This document shows positions 7,784-16,022 of a DNA stretch of 64,000 bases, one piece after another. The notes under the pieces are model-generated. The model had not been told where the DNA came from. It did no database searches and worked only from the letters and a program-made list of their open reading frames with translations. Numbering within the stretch: position 1 is the first letter of the stretch; every line of letters starts with the position of its first letter. Made by a program: the position numbers and the translations under genes. The DNA is from Methylobacterium sp. Leaf99 (lineage in GTDB: Bacteria > Pseudomonadota > Alphaproteobacteria > Rhizobiales > Beijerinckiaceae), in contig NZ_LMMU01000001.1 of assembly GCF_001422375.1 (NCBI RefSeq), forward strand, positions 1,114,089-1,178,088, in the 5' to 3' direction.

Positions 7784-8678
7784 CTGCGCCATCGACGAAG
7801 GCGCGCATGAGCGCGTGGGCGATGGCCATGGGCGGCGGCACCGTGAGGCCGTCCGGGTGGGTACCGGCCATCATCGCCCGGATGTCGTCCCGGCTGAGCC
7901 AGCGCGCGTCGGTGAGCTCGACGGGGTCGAGGGTGATCGCGTCGTCGAGGGCCTCGGCGACGCAGCCGATCATCAGGGAGGCGGGGAACGGCCACGGCTG
8001 CGACGCACGGTACGTCACCGCGCCGACGCGAATCCCGACCTCCTCGAAGGTCTCGCGCCGCACGGCGTCCTCGATGGTCTCGCCGGGCTCGAGGAAGCCG
8101 GCGAGGCAGGAATACATCGCCTCCTTGAACCGGGGCGAGCGGCCGAGCAGGCAGCGTTCGCCCTTCGTGATCAGCATGATCACCACGGGGTCCGTGCGCG
8201 GGAAGTGGTGGGTGTCGCAGGACCCGCAATCGCGCCGGTAGCCGCCGGCGCCGGGTTCGGTCGCGGCGCCGCACTGGGCGCAGAAGCGGTTGCGGGCGTG
8301 CCAGGACAGCAGGGATTTCGCCGTCGCCAGGAGCCCGAGCTCGTGGGGCGCGACCCTGCCCTCGGCGGCGAGGCTGCGCAGATCGTCGGTCCGGAAAGCC
8401 GGGTCGGCATCGTAGGTCTCGGCCCGCTCCGGCGCCACGGCGGTGGCGAAGACCGGGTCGCCGTCGAGGCGGCCGAGGAACAGCGTCGGGCCGGGCTCGG
8501 CCCCGATGCGGTCGGGGGCGAGCAGGGCCGAGCCGTCCGCCAGGACGATGCGGTCGCCGGCGATGACCACGCGGCGGGCGCCGGGCGCGGTGAGGGGCGG
8601 CACCGCCGCGAGGCTCTCGGCCGAGTGGCGCACGAGGCGGTTGTGGACGTAGCCGAGGCCATCGCGAAAATCGCTCAT
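7779..8678 (-). CDS. nudC: NAD(+)/NADH diphosphatase, NudC
   Basis: Nudix hydrolase of 299 residues that cleaves NADH/NAD to NMN(H) and AMP and can remove NAD caps from RNA. The order of parts is typical: N-terminal domain (1-125), zinc ribbon with C133, C136, C151 and C154 (RFCAQCG / RDCGSCDTHHFPR), Nudix box at 194-216 (GFLEPGE...RRETFEEVG) and the NudC-specific SQPWPFP at 226-232. All metal and zinc ligands are present. ATG 8678 lies only 2 bp beyond the HIT stop, so the two form an operon with HIT first. Both act on nucleotide conjugates. Confidence 0.95.
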   Translation of the reverse strand: MSDFRDGLGYVHNRLVRHSAESLAAVPPLTAPGARRVVIAGDRIVLADGSALLAPDRIGAEPGPTLFLGRLDGDPVFATAVAPERAETYDADPAFRTDDLRSLAAEGRVAPHELGLLATAKSLLSWHARNRFCAQCGAATEPGAGGYRRDCGSCDTHHFPRTDPVVIMLITKGERCLLGRSPRFKEAMYSCLAGFLEPGETIEDAVRRETFEEVGIRVGAVTYRASQPWPFPASLMIGCVAEALDDAITLDPVELTDARWLSRDDIRAMMAGTHPDGLTVPPPMAIAHALMRAFVDGAA

Positions 8679-8680
8679 GG

Positions 8681-9103
8681 TCAGGCCGCCGCGAACAGGG
8701 CGCCGATGCGCTCGATCATCTGGGCGCGGGCGTGGGCCGGATAGGGCTTGGCCTCCCCCACCCCCCAGACCGGGCGCGGCCAGGCCGGATCGGACAGGAA
8801 GCGCCCGATGACGTGGACGTGGAGCTGGGGCACGACGTTGCCCAACGCCGCGACGTTGACCTTGTCGGGTTTCGCCAGGGCCAGCATCACCCCGGTGGCG
8901 AGGCGCATCTCGTCCATGAGGCCCTTCGCGTCCTCGGGCGTCAGGTCGGTGATCTCGCTGGCGTCGGGGCGGCGCGGCACCAGGATCAGCCACGGGAACC
9001 GGGCGTCGTCCATGAGCAGCACGCGGCACAGGGCGAGGTCGCCGACATGGACGGTGTCGGCGTCGAGGCGCGGGTCGAGGGTGAAGTCGGAGTCGGTGCT
9101 CAT
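8681..9103 (-). CDS. HIT-family nucleotide hydrolase-like protein
   Basis: Protein of 140 residues with a histidine-triad fold. The signature region is VPQLHVHVIGR (H95, H97) preceded by NVNAALG-type strand KVNVAALGNVV; the third triad position is not histidine (I99), as seen in a large proteobacterial HIT subgroup that binds nucleotides with unclear catalysis. FPWLILVPRR is the family's usual strand. It is translated just ahead of nudC on the same transcript, which suggests a role in nucleotide housekeeping or recycling of nucleotide conjugates. Confidence 0.88.
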   Translation of the reverse strand: MSTDSDFTLDPRLDADTVHVGDLALCRVLLMDDARFPWLILVPRRPDASEITDLTPEDAKGLMDEMRLATGVMLALAKPDKVNVAALGNVVPQLHVHVIGRFLSDPAWPRPVWGVGEAKPYPAHARAQMIERIGALFAAA

Positions 9104-9189
9104 GGGGGAGCGATGTAGGGCGGAACGGGCGGGGATGCGAGCGTGTCGACGGGCCGCCCTCCGCCGTCACGGCGGTCGCCGGAGCAGCC

Positions 9190-9702
9190 CTACGGTTTCC
9201 GCTTGATGATGTTCTTCACCCCCGATGCCGTGACCTCGGGGTTCGGGACGCCTTCGCCGCGGGTCCATTCCACGACATGGTCTGCGCCGTTCACCGCCAG
9301 GCGTGTCGGACCCGCAAGGACGAGGGAGACGCGGTTGCCGGCGCCGGACGTATCGAGCCTGCCGGACGTGCCGCCGCCGCCCAGCGTCGCCGTGACGGTG
9401 TTCTGCGTCACGCTGACGGTCACGTCCTGGACCGTGCCCCCCGTCACCGTATTGTCGATCCCGGAGACGGACAGCCCGGCCCCCGCTTCGAAGCTGACCT
9501 TGTGGTTCGAGCCGTGCACGGTGATGAGGCCACACCGGCCGGTGAGCGCGATCTCGTTCTGCGCGCCGTAGACTCCGACATCCTTACCGTGACAGTCGAC
9601 ATCGCGGCTGATCCCGACCCCTTCGATGGTGAACGCGTCGGCGCGGGCGAGGCTCGGGGCAACGATCGCCGCGGCGAGGATCAGAGGCAACAGACGGGGC
9701 AC
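9190..9702 (-). CDS. Secreted DUF3060 beta-helix-like protein
   Basis: Exported protein of 170 residues. A GTG start at 9702 is chosen because AAGGA sits 7 bases ahead and gives a normal signal peptide (VPRLLPLILAAAIVAPSLARA); ATG 9744 would add 14 residues. The mature part has repeated short strands with N-x-V and G-x-x-N-x-(V/I) steps (VYGAQNEIALTG, VHGSNHKVSFEAG, VSGIDNTVTGG, TSGAGNRVSL), the DUF3060 pattern, suggesting a small right-handed parallel beta helix. Function is unknown. It stands alone between HIT and the oxidoreductase operon. Confidence 0.78.
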   Translation of the reverse strand: MPRLLPLILAAAIVAPSLARADAFTIEGVGISRDVDCHGKDVGVYGAQNEIALTGRCGLITVHGSNHKVSFEAGAGLSVSGIDNTVTGGTVQDVTVSVTQNTVTATLGGGGTSGRLDTSGAGNRVSLVLAGPTRLAVNGADHVVEWTRGEGVPNPEVTASGVKNIIKRKP

Positions 9703-9803
9703 GGACGCATCCTTGGCAGTGGCTGGGATGCGCCAAGAGAGCAAACCGGCCCGGACGCGTCAAACGGCCGAGGCGGCGCGAAACCGTCGTCCATCTTGAA
9801 ACA

Positions 9804-10583
9804 TCAGATGCCGCTGAACCAGTTGTAGCCCTGGTCCTCCCAGTACCCGCCCGGATAGTCGTTGGTGACGAAGACGCTGCCGATGTATTTCGGGCTCTTG
9901 AAGCCGAGCTTGGTCGGCACCCGCACCCGCAGGGGGTAGCCGTATTCGGGGGCGAGTTCCTTGCCGGCGAAGTCGAGGGCCAGGACGGTCTGGGGATGGA
10001 GGGCGCTCGGCATGTCGAGGCTGCCGTAATAGCGGTCGGCGCATTTGAAGCCGACGTACTTCGCGGTCAGGTCGGCGCCGACCCGTTCGAGGAACGTCTT
10101 CAGGGGCACGCCGCTCCACTGGCCGATCTGGCTCCAGCCCTCGATGCAGACGTGGCGGGTGATCTGGCTCTCCTGCGGCAGGGCGCGGAGCTTTTCCAGG
10201 GTCCAGGGGGTCCTGTCGGCGACGAGGCCGGTGACCTCGAGCTTCCAGTCGGCGCCCTCGACCTCGGGGATGTTGTCGGGCGGATAGTAGGCGTTGAACC
10301 GGAACGGCGTGTCGATCATCGAGGCGGGGTAGGTCGGCGCGAGGGTGTTGGGGTCGAACAGCCAGCCCTGGACCCGGTCGTTGAACTTCGACATGGCCCA
10401 CAGCGCCCGGTCGGCGGCATTGCCGTTGGCGCCGGTGGAGAGGTCGCAGCCCGTGAGCAGGGTCAGGGCGCCCAGCGACAGGCCGGAACGCAGGAGCGCC
10501 CGGCGCTCGAGCTTGACCAGTTCGGGCTGGAGGTCGGCGCGCAGGGCCCTGAGGCGGGCGGACTCTTGCGGATCGCGGGTCAT
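9804..10583 (-). CDS. Exported molybdopterin-dependent oxidoreductase (sulfite oxidase/MsrP fold)
   Basis: Periplasmic molybdenum enzyme of 259 residues. The N-terminus has a twin arginine (ERRALLRSG) followed by a hydrophobic segment and a lipobox-like LLTGC (C46), pointing to Tat export and possible lipid anchoring. The sulfite-oxidase core follows, with the Mo-ligating cysteine C146 in RHVCIEGWSQIGQWSGVPL. There is no heme or dimerisation domain. The downstream partner is the b-type cytochrome whose gene overlaps by 4 bp (ATGA), though here the cytochrome is the upstream cistron. Substrate is unknown; methionine-sulfoxide reduction by analogy with MsrPQ is possible, but MsrQ is a different cytochrome family. 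Confidence 0.85.
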   Translation of the reverse strand: MTRDPQESARLRALRADLQPELVKLERRALLRSGLSLGALTLLTGCDLSTGANGNAADRALWAMSKFNDRVQGWLFDPNTLAPTYPASMIDTPFRFNAYYPPDNIPEVEGADWKLEVTGLVADRTPWTLEKLRALPQESQITRHVCIEGWSQIGQWSGVPLKTFLERVGADLTAKYVGFKCADRYYGSLDMPSALHPQTVLALDFAGKELAPEYGYPLRVRVPTKLGFKSPKYIGSVFVTNDYPGGYWEDQGYNWFSGI

Positions 10584-11221
10584 GCTTGCGTCTCCGAGGA
10601 GGTCACGCGGGCGCGGCCGGTGATCATCGCCTTGAGGGTGCTGGGCACCACCAGCACCAGGGCGAGGTGCAGGACGATGAAGCCGACGAGGCCCGCCATG
10701 GCGCCGAAATGCACCCGGCGAGCCCACTCGTAGCCGCCGAACAGGGCGGCGAGGCCCTGGAGCTGCACCGGCTTCCACAGGGCGAGGCCCGAGGCGAGGA
10801 GGAGCGCGCCGAGGGCGAACGCCACCACGTAGGCGAGGCGCTGCACGGCGTTGTACTGGCCGAGCCGGTGGGCGAGGCGGAAGGCGAGCGCCGCCTTGGC
10901 GTCGCGCCACACGGCACCGACGCTCAAGGGGAAGAACGTCCGGGTGACGTGCCGGCTCGCCACGCCGTAGGCGAGGTAGACGAGGCCGTTGACCGCGAAC
11001 AGCCACATGGCGGCGAAGTGCCAGGCGATGGCCCCGCCGAGCCAGCCGCCGAGCGTCGCCCATTTGGGGAAGGTGAAGGGGAAGAGCGGCGACGCGTTGT
11101 AGATGGCCCAGCCGCTGAACAGCATGCAGAACACCGCCACCGCGTTGATCCAGTGGGTGAGGCGCACCACGAGGGGGTGGATCACCACGAGGCGGGCGGG
11201 GCGTTCGGGGACGATGGTCAT
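10580..11221 (-). CDS. Cytochrome b561-family membrane subunit
   Basis: Inner-membrane diheme cytochrome of 213 residues with four or five hydrophobic helices. Histidines placed to ligate heme are in RLTHWINAVA, AIAWHFAAMW, RRVHFGAMAG and VLHLALVLV, matching the Ni-hydrogenase/thiosulfate-reductase cytochrome b group. It should pass electrons between the quinone pool and the exported molybdenum enzyme, whose ATG overlaps its stop. The upstream 359 bp are non-coding and occupied by the MITE-like repeat copy 2. Confidence 0.87.
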   Translation of the reverse strand: MTIVPERPARLVVIHPLVVRLTHWINAVAVFCMLFSGWAIYNASPLFPFTFPKWATLGGWLGGAIAWHFAAMWLFAVNGLVYLAYGVASRHVTRTFFPLSVGAVWRDAKAALAFRLAHRLGQYNAVQRLAYVVAFALGALLLASGLALWKPVQLQGLAALFGGYEWARRVHFGAMAGLVGFIVLHLALVLVVPSTLKAMITGRARVTSSETQA

Positions 11222-11275
11222 CGGGGGCTGGGCCTTTTGGGGGAGCGGCGCTCGGTCAAGCGGAGCGCGACGTGC

Positions 11276-11525
11276 CCCTCCCCCTCTGTGGGCAGGGCGA
11301 TCGCAGATGGCGTTTAGGACCTTGAGAACGCCCGCAACGCTTCGTCATCCCGGGGCCGCGCAGAGGAACCCGGGAACCAGATACACCGGTTTTGCAAAGT
11401 TTTGCGCTGTCGGCGGCTCTGGATTGCACGCCTCCGGCGCGGCCCTCCGGGTCCGGGTTCGCCTGCGGCGCCCCGGAATGACACCGGCGGTCATCTGCGA
11501 TCGCCCTGCCTTCCAGGGGAGGGGA
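11276..11525. repeat. MITE-like interspersed repeat, copy 2, with terminal inverted repeats
   Basis: The core element runs 11291-11510 (220 bp). Its ends are inverted repeats identical at 20 of 21 positions: left GGCAGGGCGATCGCAGATGG(C), right (G)TCATCTGCGATCGCCCTGCC. Weaker complementarity extends outward (CCCCTCCCCCTCTGTG against CTTCCAGGGGAGGGG). The interior matches copy 1 at 1325-1440, but carries about 25 extra bases (GCACGCCTCCGGCGCGGCCC region). It fills most of the 11222-11580 gap between the cytochrome gene and the next operon. Confidence 0.8.
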
Positions 11526-11580
11526 CCTGCGCTTTGCCGGAGAGATCGAGGATCTTCCGGGAAGGCTAGGCGAGACGGCT

Positions 11581-12180
11581 TCACATGGACGGCACGGTGC
11601 CGTTGCGGCCGATGATGAGGATCGGGGCGGTGAGCGCGCCGTCGGCGCCCTTCTTGGTGAAGGCGACGAGCTTGGAGCCCGGCACCAGGATGCTCTTCTC
11701 GCCCGGATCGACCAGGGTCACGGGCACGTCGTCCGGCACCACGACCTTCTTCTCGCCGCCCTGGTACTTGACCAGCAGGGTGCGGCCGTCCGTACCCGAG
11801 AGGGTGCCGACGGCGCCGTTGGTCATGGTGGAGTTGGTGCCGAGGTCCCACGGGTAGTGGCCGTCGGCGGTGCCGCGCAGGGAGGACGAGAACACCGTCA
11901 CCTGGAGGGCCTTCTGGGTGCCGTCGGGCTGCGGGATCGCGGCGGTGCCGATGTAGCTCTCCGACTTGATGTCGGCGAGCTGGCCCGTGGTGGCGGCGAG
12001 GATCTTGGTGTCGTTCGAGAACTGGACGGTGATGGAGTCGCCCGTGCGCGGCTTGATGGTGAGGGTCGACCCGTCGACCTTCTCGAGGGTGCCGCGGTAG
12101 CGGACGATGTCGTCGGCGCGGGCGGTGGTGGCGGCCACCGTCAGGGTCAGGGCGAGGCCGGTCAGCAGGCTCTTCATCAT
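11581..12180 (-). CDS. Secreted protein, paralogue A of a tandem pair
   Basis: Exported protein of 199 residues with a signal peptide (MMKSLLTGLALTLTVAATTA, cleavage before DDIV). The mature part has three similar beta-rich blocks: YRGTLEKVDGSTLTIKPRTG, later GTLSGTDGRTLLVKYQGGEK, and a C-terminal VAFTKKGADGA.LTAPILIIG. The layout resembles DUF5666-like OB/beta-barrel repeats. The ending GRNGTVPSM is shared with its neighbour (GQNGTVPPM). About half the residues align with the paralogue, including IAAIPQPDGTQKALQVTVF / TAATPQPDGSLKALEVAVF and RGTxDGHYPWDL. Function unknown; periplasmic role inferred. Confidence 0.75.
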   Translation of the reverse strand: MMKSLLTGLALTLTVAATTARADDIVRYRGTLEKVDGSTLTIKPRTGDSITVQFSNDTKILAATTGQLADIKSESYIGTAAIPQPDGTQKALQVTVFSSSLRGTADGHYPWDLGTNSTMTNGAVGTLSGTDGRTLLVKYQGGEKKVVVPDDVPVTLVDPGEKSILVPGSKLVAFTKKGADGALTAPILIIGRNGTVPSM

Positions 12181-12286
12181 GGCGTGTCTCTCCGTTCGGG
12201 TTTCGATTCTCGTGGGACTGGATTCTGCGGGACCGGACGCGCCCGTCGGCGCGCGCGCCCCGGGCCCAACCTTCACATGGGCGGGC

Positions 12287-12901
12287 TCACATGGGCGGAA
12301 CGGTGCCGTTCTGGCCGACCACCATGCGGTCGACGACCGCCGTGCCGGAGGCGTCGGCGCGGGTGAAGGCGACGACGCGGGCGCCCGGCTTGATCAGGCT
12401 GGCATCCCCGGGGGCGAGGGCCACCACGGGCACGTCGTCCGGCACGGTGATGACCTTCTGGCCGCCGGCATACGTCACCGTGATGGTGCGGTTGGTCGTG
12501 CCCGTCACGGCGCCGACGGCGCCGTTGGTCATGGTGTTTTCCTTCTCGAGGTCCCACGGATAGTGGCCGTCGCCGGTGCCGCGCATGCTGGGGGCGAACA
12601 CCGCGACCTCGAGGGCCTTCAGGCTGCCGTCGGGCTGGGGCGTCGCCGCGGTGCCGACGTAGCTGTCGGGCTGGATGTCGGCGATCTTGGCCGCACTCGC
12701 GCCGGCGACCCGGACGGCGTCGCCGAGGCGGACGGTGACGGCCTCGCCCACGCGCGGCTTGATGGAGACGGTCTGGCCCTCCACGGACGCGATGGTGCCG
12801 CGGATGCGCACTACGGGCGCCTCGGCGCTGGCCGGAAGCGCCGTGGCGAGGCCGAGACCGGCGGTGGCGAGGAGCGTGGCGAGGCGGGCGGCTCTGATCA
12901 T
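12287..12901 (-). CDS. Secreted protein, paralogue B of a tandem pair
   Basis: Exported protein of 204 residues from ATG 12901, with GGAAGGA 6 bp upstream and a signal peptide ending ALPASAEA. It shares with the next gene the same three-block beta-rich organisation and strongly conserved segments RGTGDGHYPWDL, TMTNGAVGAV, VITVPDDVPV and the C-terminal NGTVPPM. The VPDDVPV-x(6)-PG motif in both looks like a turn that repeats the DUF5666-type unit. The two genes are 106 bp apart and clearly arose by duplication. I do not know the ligand or partner; conserved Asp and His (DGHYPWDL) could bind metal. Confidence 0.75.
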   Translation of the reverse strand: MIRAARLATLLATAGLGLATALPASAEAPVVRIRGTIASVEGQTVSIKPRVGEAVTVRLGDAVRVAGASAAKIADIQPDSYVGTAATPQPDGSLKALEVAVFAPSMRGTGDGHYPWDLEKENTMTNGAVGAVTGTTNRTITVTYAGGQKVITVPDDVPVVALAPGDASLIKPGARVVAFTRADASGTAVVDRMVVGQNGTVPPM

Positions 12902-13043
12902 GGGGGTCCTTCCATCGGCGATGAGCCGATCCGGCCGGACCCTGCCCGGCATCCAAGTCGCGCGCAAGTCAATTGTGCGCGATACGGTTACGCTTGGCGT
13001 CCGGTTCCGCGTGGTGCCCGGTTCCGCGTGGTGGCCGACGGCC

Positions 13044-13904
13044 TCAATGGGCCATCAGCATCGGGATGTTCGCATGGGCCAGGAGGTGGCTCGTCGGGCC
13101 GCCGAAGATCATCTGGCGCAGGCGGCTCTGGGTGTAGGCGCCCTTGATGAGCAGATCGCAGCCGAACGATTCGGCCTCGGCGAGGAACACCTCGCCGGGG
13201 GTGCGCCGCCCGGCCGAATGGGCGCGGTGATCGGCGGCGATGCCCTCGCAGGCCAGCGCGCGGGCGAGTTCCTCGGCGCTCGGCCCCGGCACGGTGCCGC
13301 CCTCGACGCTGATGACGCGGATGCGCTGGGCCTGGCGCAGGAACGGCATGGCGAAGGCCACGGCGCGGGCGGTCTCGGTGGAGCCGTTCCAGGCGATGAG
13401 GATCGCGTCGCCGAGGGTCGCGGGGGCGATGGGGGGCGCGAGCAGGATCGGCCGGCCGCCCTCGAACAGGGCCGTCTCGAAGGTGGTCATGCGCGGCGAC
13501 CCGTCCTCGGCGCCGGGCCGCCCCACCACCGTGGCGGTGAACAGGCGGGCATACTGGCCGAGAAAGGCGTCGCCCGCCGGTACGTCGGGGCGCCAGCGGT
13601 AGCGCGGGCCGGCCGCCGCGACGCTGGCCGGGGTGCAGGGTCCGTCCTCGGCGAGCGGCACGCCGGCCTGCCGCATGAAGGCGACGAAGCGCCCGCCGGC
13701 GGCCTCGGCCTCGGCCTTGTCGGCCTCCTCGTCGCGCAGCCAGGTCATGCCGCCGACCATGTCGACGGGGACGTATTCGGCGAGCGCCGGGCGCAGGGAC
13801 ACGCCCTCGACGAGACTGCCGAAGCGGCGGGCGGCGAGGATCGCCGTCTCGAACACCGAGGGCAGGCTGTCGTGGAGGGCGACGGGAACCAGGAGCGTCT
13901 TCAT
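13044..13904 (-). CDS. Universal stress protein family (UspA)
   Basis: Cytoplasmic protein of 286 residues. The N-terminal half (MKTLLVPVALHDSLP...) is a first, degenerate USP alpha/beta unit and the C-terminal half is the better one: AILIAWNGSTETARAV for the beta1-alpha1 part and the ATP-binding pattern KGAYTQSRLRQMIFGGPTSHL near the end, close to G-2x-G-9x-G(S/T). It probably binds ATP and responds to stress. ATG 13904 has GGAAGG 10 bp upstream. It stands alone, facing left. Confidence 0.85.
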   Translation of the reverse strand: MKTLLVPVALHDSLPSVFETAILAARRFGSLVEGVSLRPALAEYVPVDMVGGMTWLRDEEADKAEAEAAGGRFVAFMRQAGVPLAEDGPCTPASVAAAGPRYRWRPDVPAGDAFLGQYARLFTATVVGRPGAEDGSPRMTTFETALFEGGRPILLAPPIAPATLGDAILIAWNGSTETARAVAFAMPFLRQAQRIRVISVEGGTVPGPSAEELARALACEGIAADHRAHSAGRRTPGEVFLAEAESFGCDLLIKGAYTQSRLRQMIFGGPTSHLLAHANIPMLMAH

Positions 13905-13999
13905 GGCGGGCTGCCTTCCATGGCGCGAATCGCCGGAGGCTAGTGCGGTTTTCGCCGCCGGCAAACTCCGGCCGGCGCGGAGTCACACGGTTTTTGGAC

Positions 14000-15076
14000 T
14001 CAAGCGGTCTTCGGCGGAACGCCCGGATCGAGCCGGCGCCGGACCGCCCGCGTCAGCGGCGCCTCGACGAAGCGGGCGACCACCAGGGCGGCGGCCACCG
14101 ACAGGACCAGCATGAGGCCGAGCGCCGGCCACGGGCCGACGGGACCCGCGAGACCGAGGCGGCCCAGCGCCTCGCGGGTCCCCCGCAGGACGAAGGGGTG
14201 GATGAGGTAGAGGGCGTAGGACGCGTCCCCGAGGGCGACGACGGCCGCGCCCGCCCTGCCCCGCCCTGCGGCCGAGGGCCCGCGTTCCCGCCCGAGGGCG
14301 GCGGCGGCCACGAGGAGGAGGGCCGGCCCGCCATAGGCCAGGGGCCGCATCACGGCGTCGGTTTCGCCGGCCGCGGCGAGGCCGGCGAACCCGGCACCGG
14401 CCAGCGCCCAGCGGGCCACGGTCGCGAGGCGCAGGCCGTGCGCGCGGGCGAGGGCCAGCCCGGCGCCGAGGGCGAATTCGAGGACGATGGGGCTGCTCCA
14501 GAACGCCAGGGGCGTCGGCAGGTCCGGCACCGTCAGACCCAGGGCGACGAGGCCCGCGAGGGCCGCGGCGAGCCACGCCACCGCCCGTCCCCGCCCCCAG
14601 CCGAGGCCGAGGGCGAAGAGGGCGTAGAAGAACATCTCGCAGTTCAGGGTCCAGCCGAGGCCGTAGAGGGGCTGGGGAATCCCGTCCGGGCGCAGGGCCG
14701 GCCAGAACAGGAACGAGGCGGCGACGTAGCCCGGCGCCAGGGATTCCCCGCCGTTGAGCAGGCTCGGCACGGCGAGCGCCAGGGCGAGGTAGAGGCCCGT
14801 CACCAGCCAGTAGAGCGGCACCAGCCGGGCGACCCGGTGGGCGAGGAAGCGCGCCCGCCCGCCCGGTCGGCCGTAGAGGGGCGCCGATGCGTGGACGATG
14901 ATGAAGCCCGAGATGACGAAGAACACGTCGACGCCCGCCGACCACGGCAGCCACGGGCTCGGCGCGAAGGCGAGCCCGGCGTGCCGGGCCAGGGCCGCCG
15001 CCTCGAACTGCCCGTGATGGATGACCACGAGCCCGGCCGCGACGGCGCGCAGGCCCTGGATCGCCCGGAGCTTCAC
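14000..15076 (-). CDS. Acyltransferase 3 family membrane protein (OafA/YrhL type)
   Basis: Integral membrane O-acyltransferase of 358 residues that transfers acyl groups from the cytoplasm to an extracytoplasmic sugar or glycan. The start is GTG 15076. The N-terminal LRAIQGLRAVAAGLVVIHHG contains the catalytic histidine pair region; VDVFFVISGFIIVHAS is the typical helix 2 motif and ARLVPLYWLVT with RVARL follows. About ten helices are predicted. It has no SGNH domain. Acceptor unknown; it stands 27 kb from the polysaccharide locus. Confidence 0.88.
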   Translation of the reverse strand: MKLRAIQGLRAVAAGLVVIHHGQFEAAALARHAGLAFAPSPWLPWSAGVDVFFVISGFIIVHASAPLYGRPGGRARFLAHRVARLVPLYWLVTGLYLALALAVPSLLNGGESLAPGYVAASFLFWPALRPDGIPQPLYGLGWTLNCEMFFYALFALGLGWGRGRAVAWLAAALAGLVALGLTVPDLPTPLAFWSSPIVLEFALGAGLALARAHGLRLATVARWALAGAGFAGLAAAGETDAVMRPLAYGGPALLLVAAAALGRERGPSAAGRGRAGAAVVALGDASYALYLIHPFVLRGTREALGRLGLAGPVGPWPALGLMLVLSVAAALVVARFVEAPLTRAVRRRLDPGVPPKTA

Positions 15077-15165
15077 GACGCGCGCCCCCCGGCCGGGCCC
15101 CGCCGCGGGCGGGATTTTCCGTCCGGGATGGACAACAGCCGAGCCTTGTCCCGCGAAAACAGGTT

Positions 15166-15190
15166 GGAACAGAACAGTTCTTCCCCCGTT
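15166..15190 (+). promoter_or_regulatory. EcfG-type general stress promoter
   Basis: GGAAC at 15166-15170, exactly 16 bases, then CGTT at 15187-15190. This is the alphaproteobacterial sigma-EcfG (PhyR-regulated) consensus. It lies 95 bp before the DUF4142 start at 15286, in the gap shared with the divergent acyltransferase gene, and points toward DUF4142. Confidence 0.7.
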
Positions 15191-15285
15191 GTCCGGCCGA
15201 AGGCGAAAGTCACGGACCCGTGCGGGCAGGATTGTCCCTGGGTCCGTTCTTTGATGTCGCCGCAGCCATATTGAGGATGATGAAG

Positions 15286-15978
15286 ATGAACAAGACCATT
15301 GCCATGACCGCCGTGATCACGGCCCTCGCGACCCCGGCCTTTGCGCAGGACATGGGCGACTTCCGCCTCGCCGCGATGCAGTCCAATGCCTTCGAGGTCC
15401 AGTCGAGCCAGATCGCCCTGTCGAAGAGCCGCAACCCGCAGGTCGTCCGCTTCGCCAAGGAGGCCCTGCGCGACCACCGCGCCGCCAACGTCGCCCTGGC
15501 CGGTGGCGAGGGCAACGTGATGGCCCGCAACGACGGCATCGGCGGCCTCGTCACCGCCCCCCTCGCCATCGCGGGCGGCGCGGTCGGTGCGGCCACGGGT
15601 GCGGCCACCGGCGTCGTCGGCGGAACCCTGAGCGGCGGCCCCGTGGGCGGTCTCGAGGGTCTCGGTTCGGGCGCGCGCCGCGGCGCCGCCACCGGTTCGA
15701 TGATGGGCGATGTCGACACCACCGCCGGCACCACCCTGGTCCAGCCGAACCCGCAGCAGCAGGCAATGCTCGCCGAGCTGTCGCAGACCCCGTCCGGCCA
15801 GCGCTTCGACCGTCTCTACGGCTCGATGCAGGTGAAGTCGCACGAGATGGCCATCGGCATGTACCAGTCCTACGCCTCCAACGGTCCGAACCCGGCCCTG
15901 CGCGCCCACGTCCAGCAGGCCCTGCCGGTTCTCGAGCATCATTACCAGATGGCCCAGCGCCTGCCCGGCGCCCGCTGA
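15286..15978 (+). CDS. Secreted DUF4142 protein with Gly/Ala-rich insertion
   Basis: Exported protein of 230 residues. Of three close ATGs (15277, 15280, 15286) the last is chosen because GAGG lies 9 bases ahead; it gives MNKTIAMTAVITALATPAFA as signal peptide. The ferritin-like four-helix DUF4142 domain begins (DFRLAAMQSNAFEVQSSQIA, VVRFAKEALRDHRAAN) and resumes after residue 141 (QAMLAELSQTPSGQRFDRLY, MYQSYASNGPNPALRAHVQQ). Residues 85-141 are a Gly/Ala-rich insertion with GAATGAATGVVGG-type repeats, which could be a membrane or amyloid-like segment. An EcfG promoter and a terminator bracket it as one stress-induced transcript. Confidence 0.82.
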   Translation: MNKTIAMTAVITALATPAFAQDMGDFRLAAMQSNAFEVQSSQIALSKSRNPQVVRFAKEALRDHRAANVALAGGEGNVMARNDGIGGLVTAPLAIAGGAVGAATGAATGVVGGTLSGGPVGGLEGLGSGARRGAATGSMMGDVDTTAGTTLVQPNPQQQAMLAELSQTPSGQRFDRLYGSMQVKSHEMAIGMYQSYASNGPNPALRAHVQQALPVLEHHYQMAQRLPGAR

Positions 15979-16022
15979 ATTTTTCTGACCAAGGTCCCCG
16001 GGCGGATTGCCGGGGGATCGAC

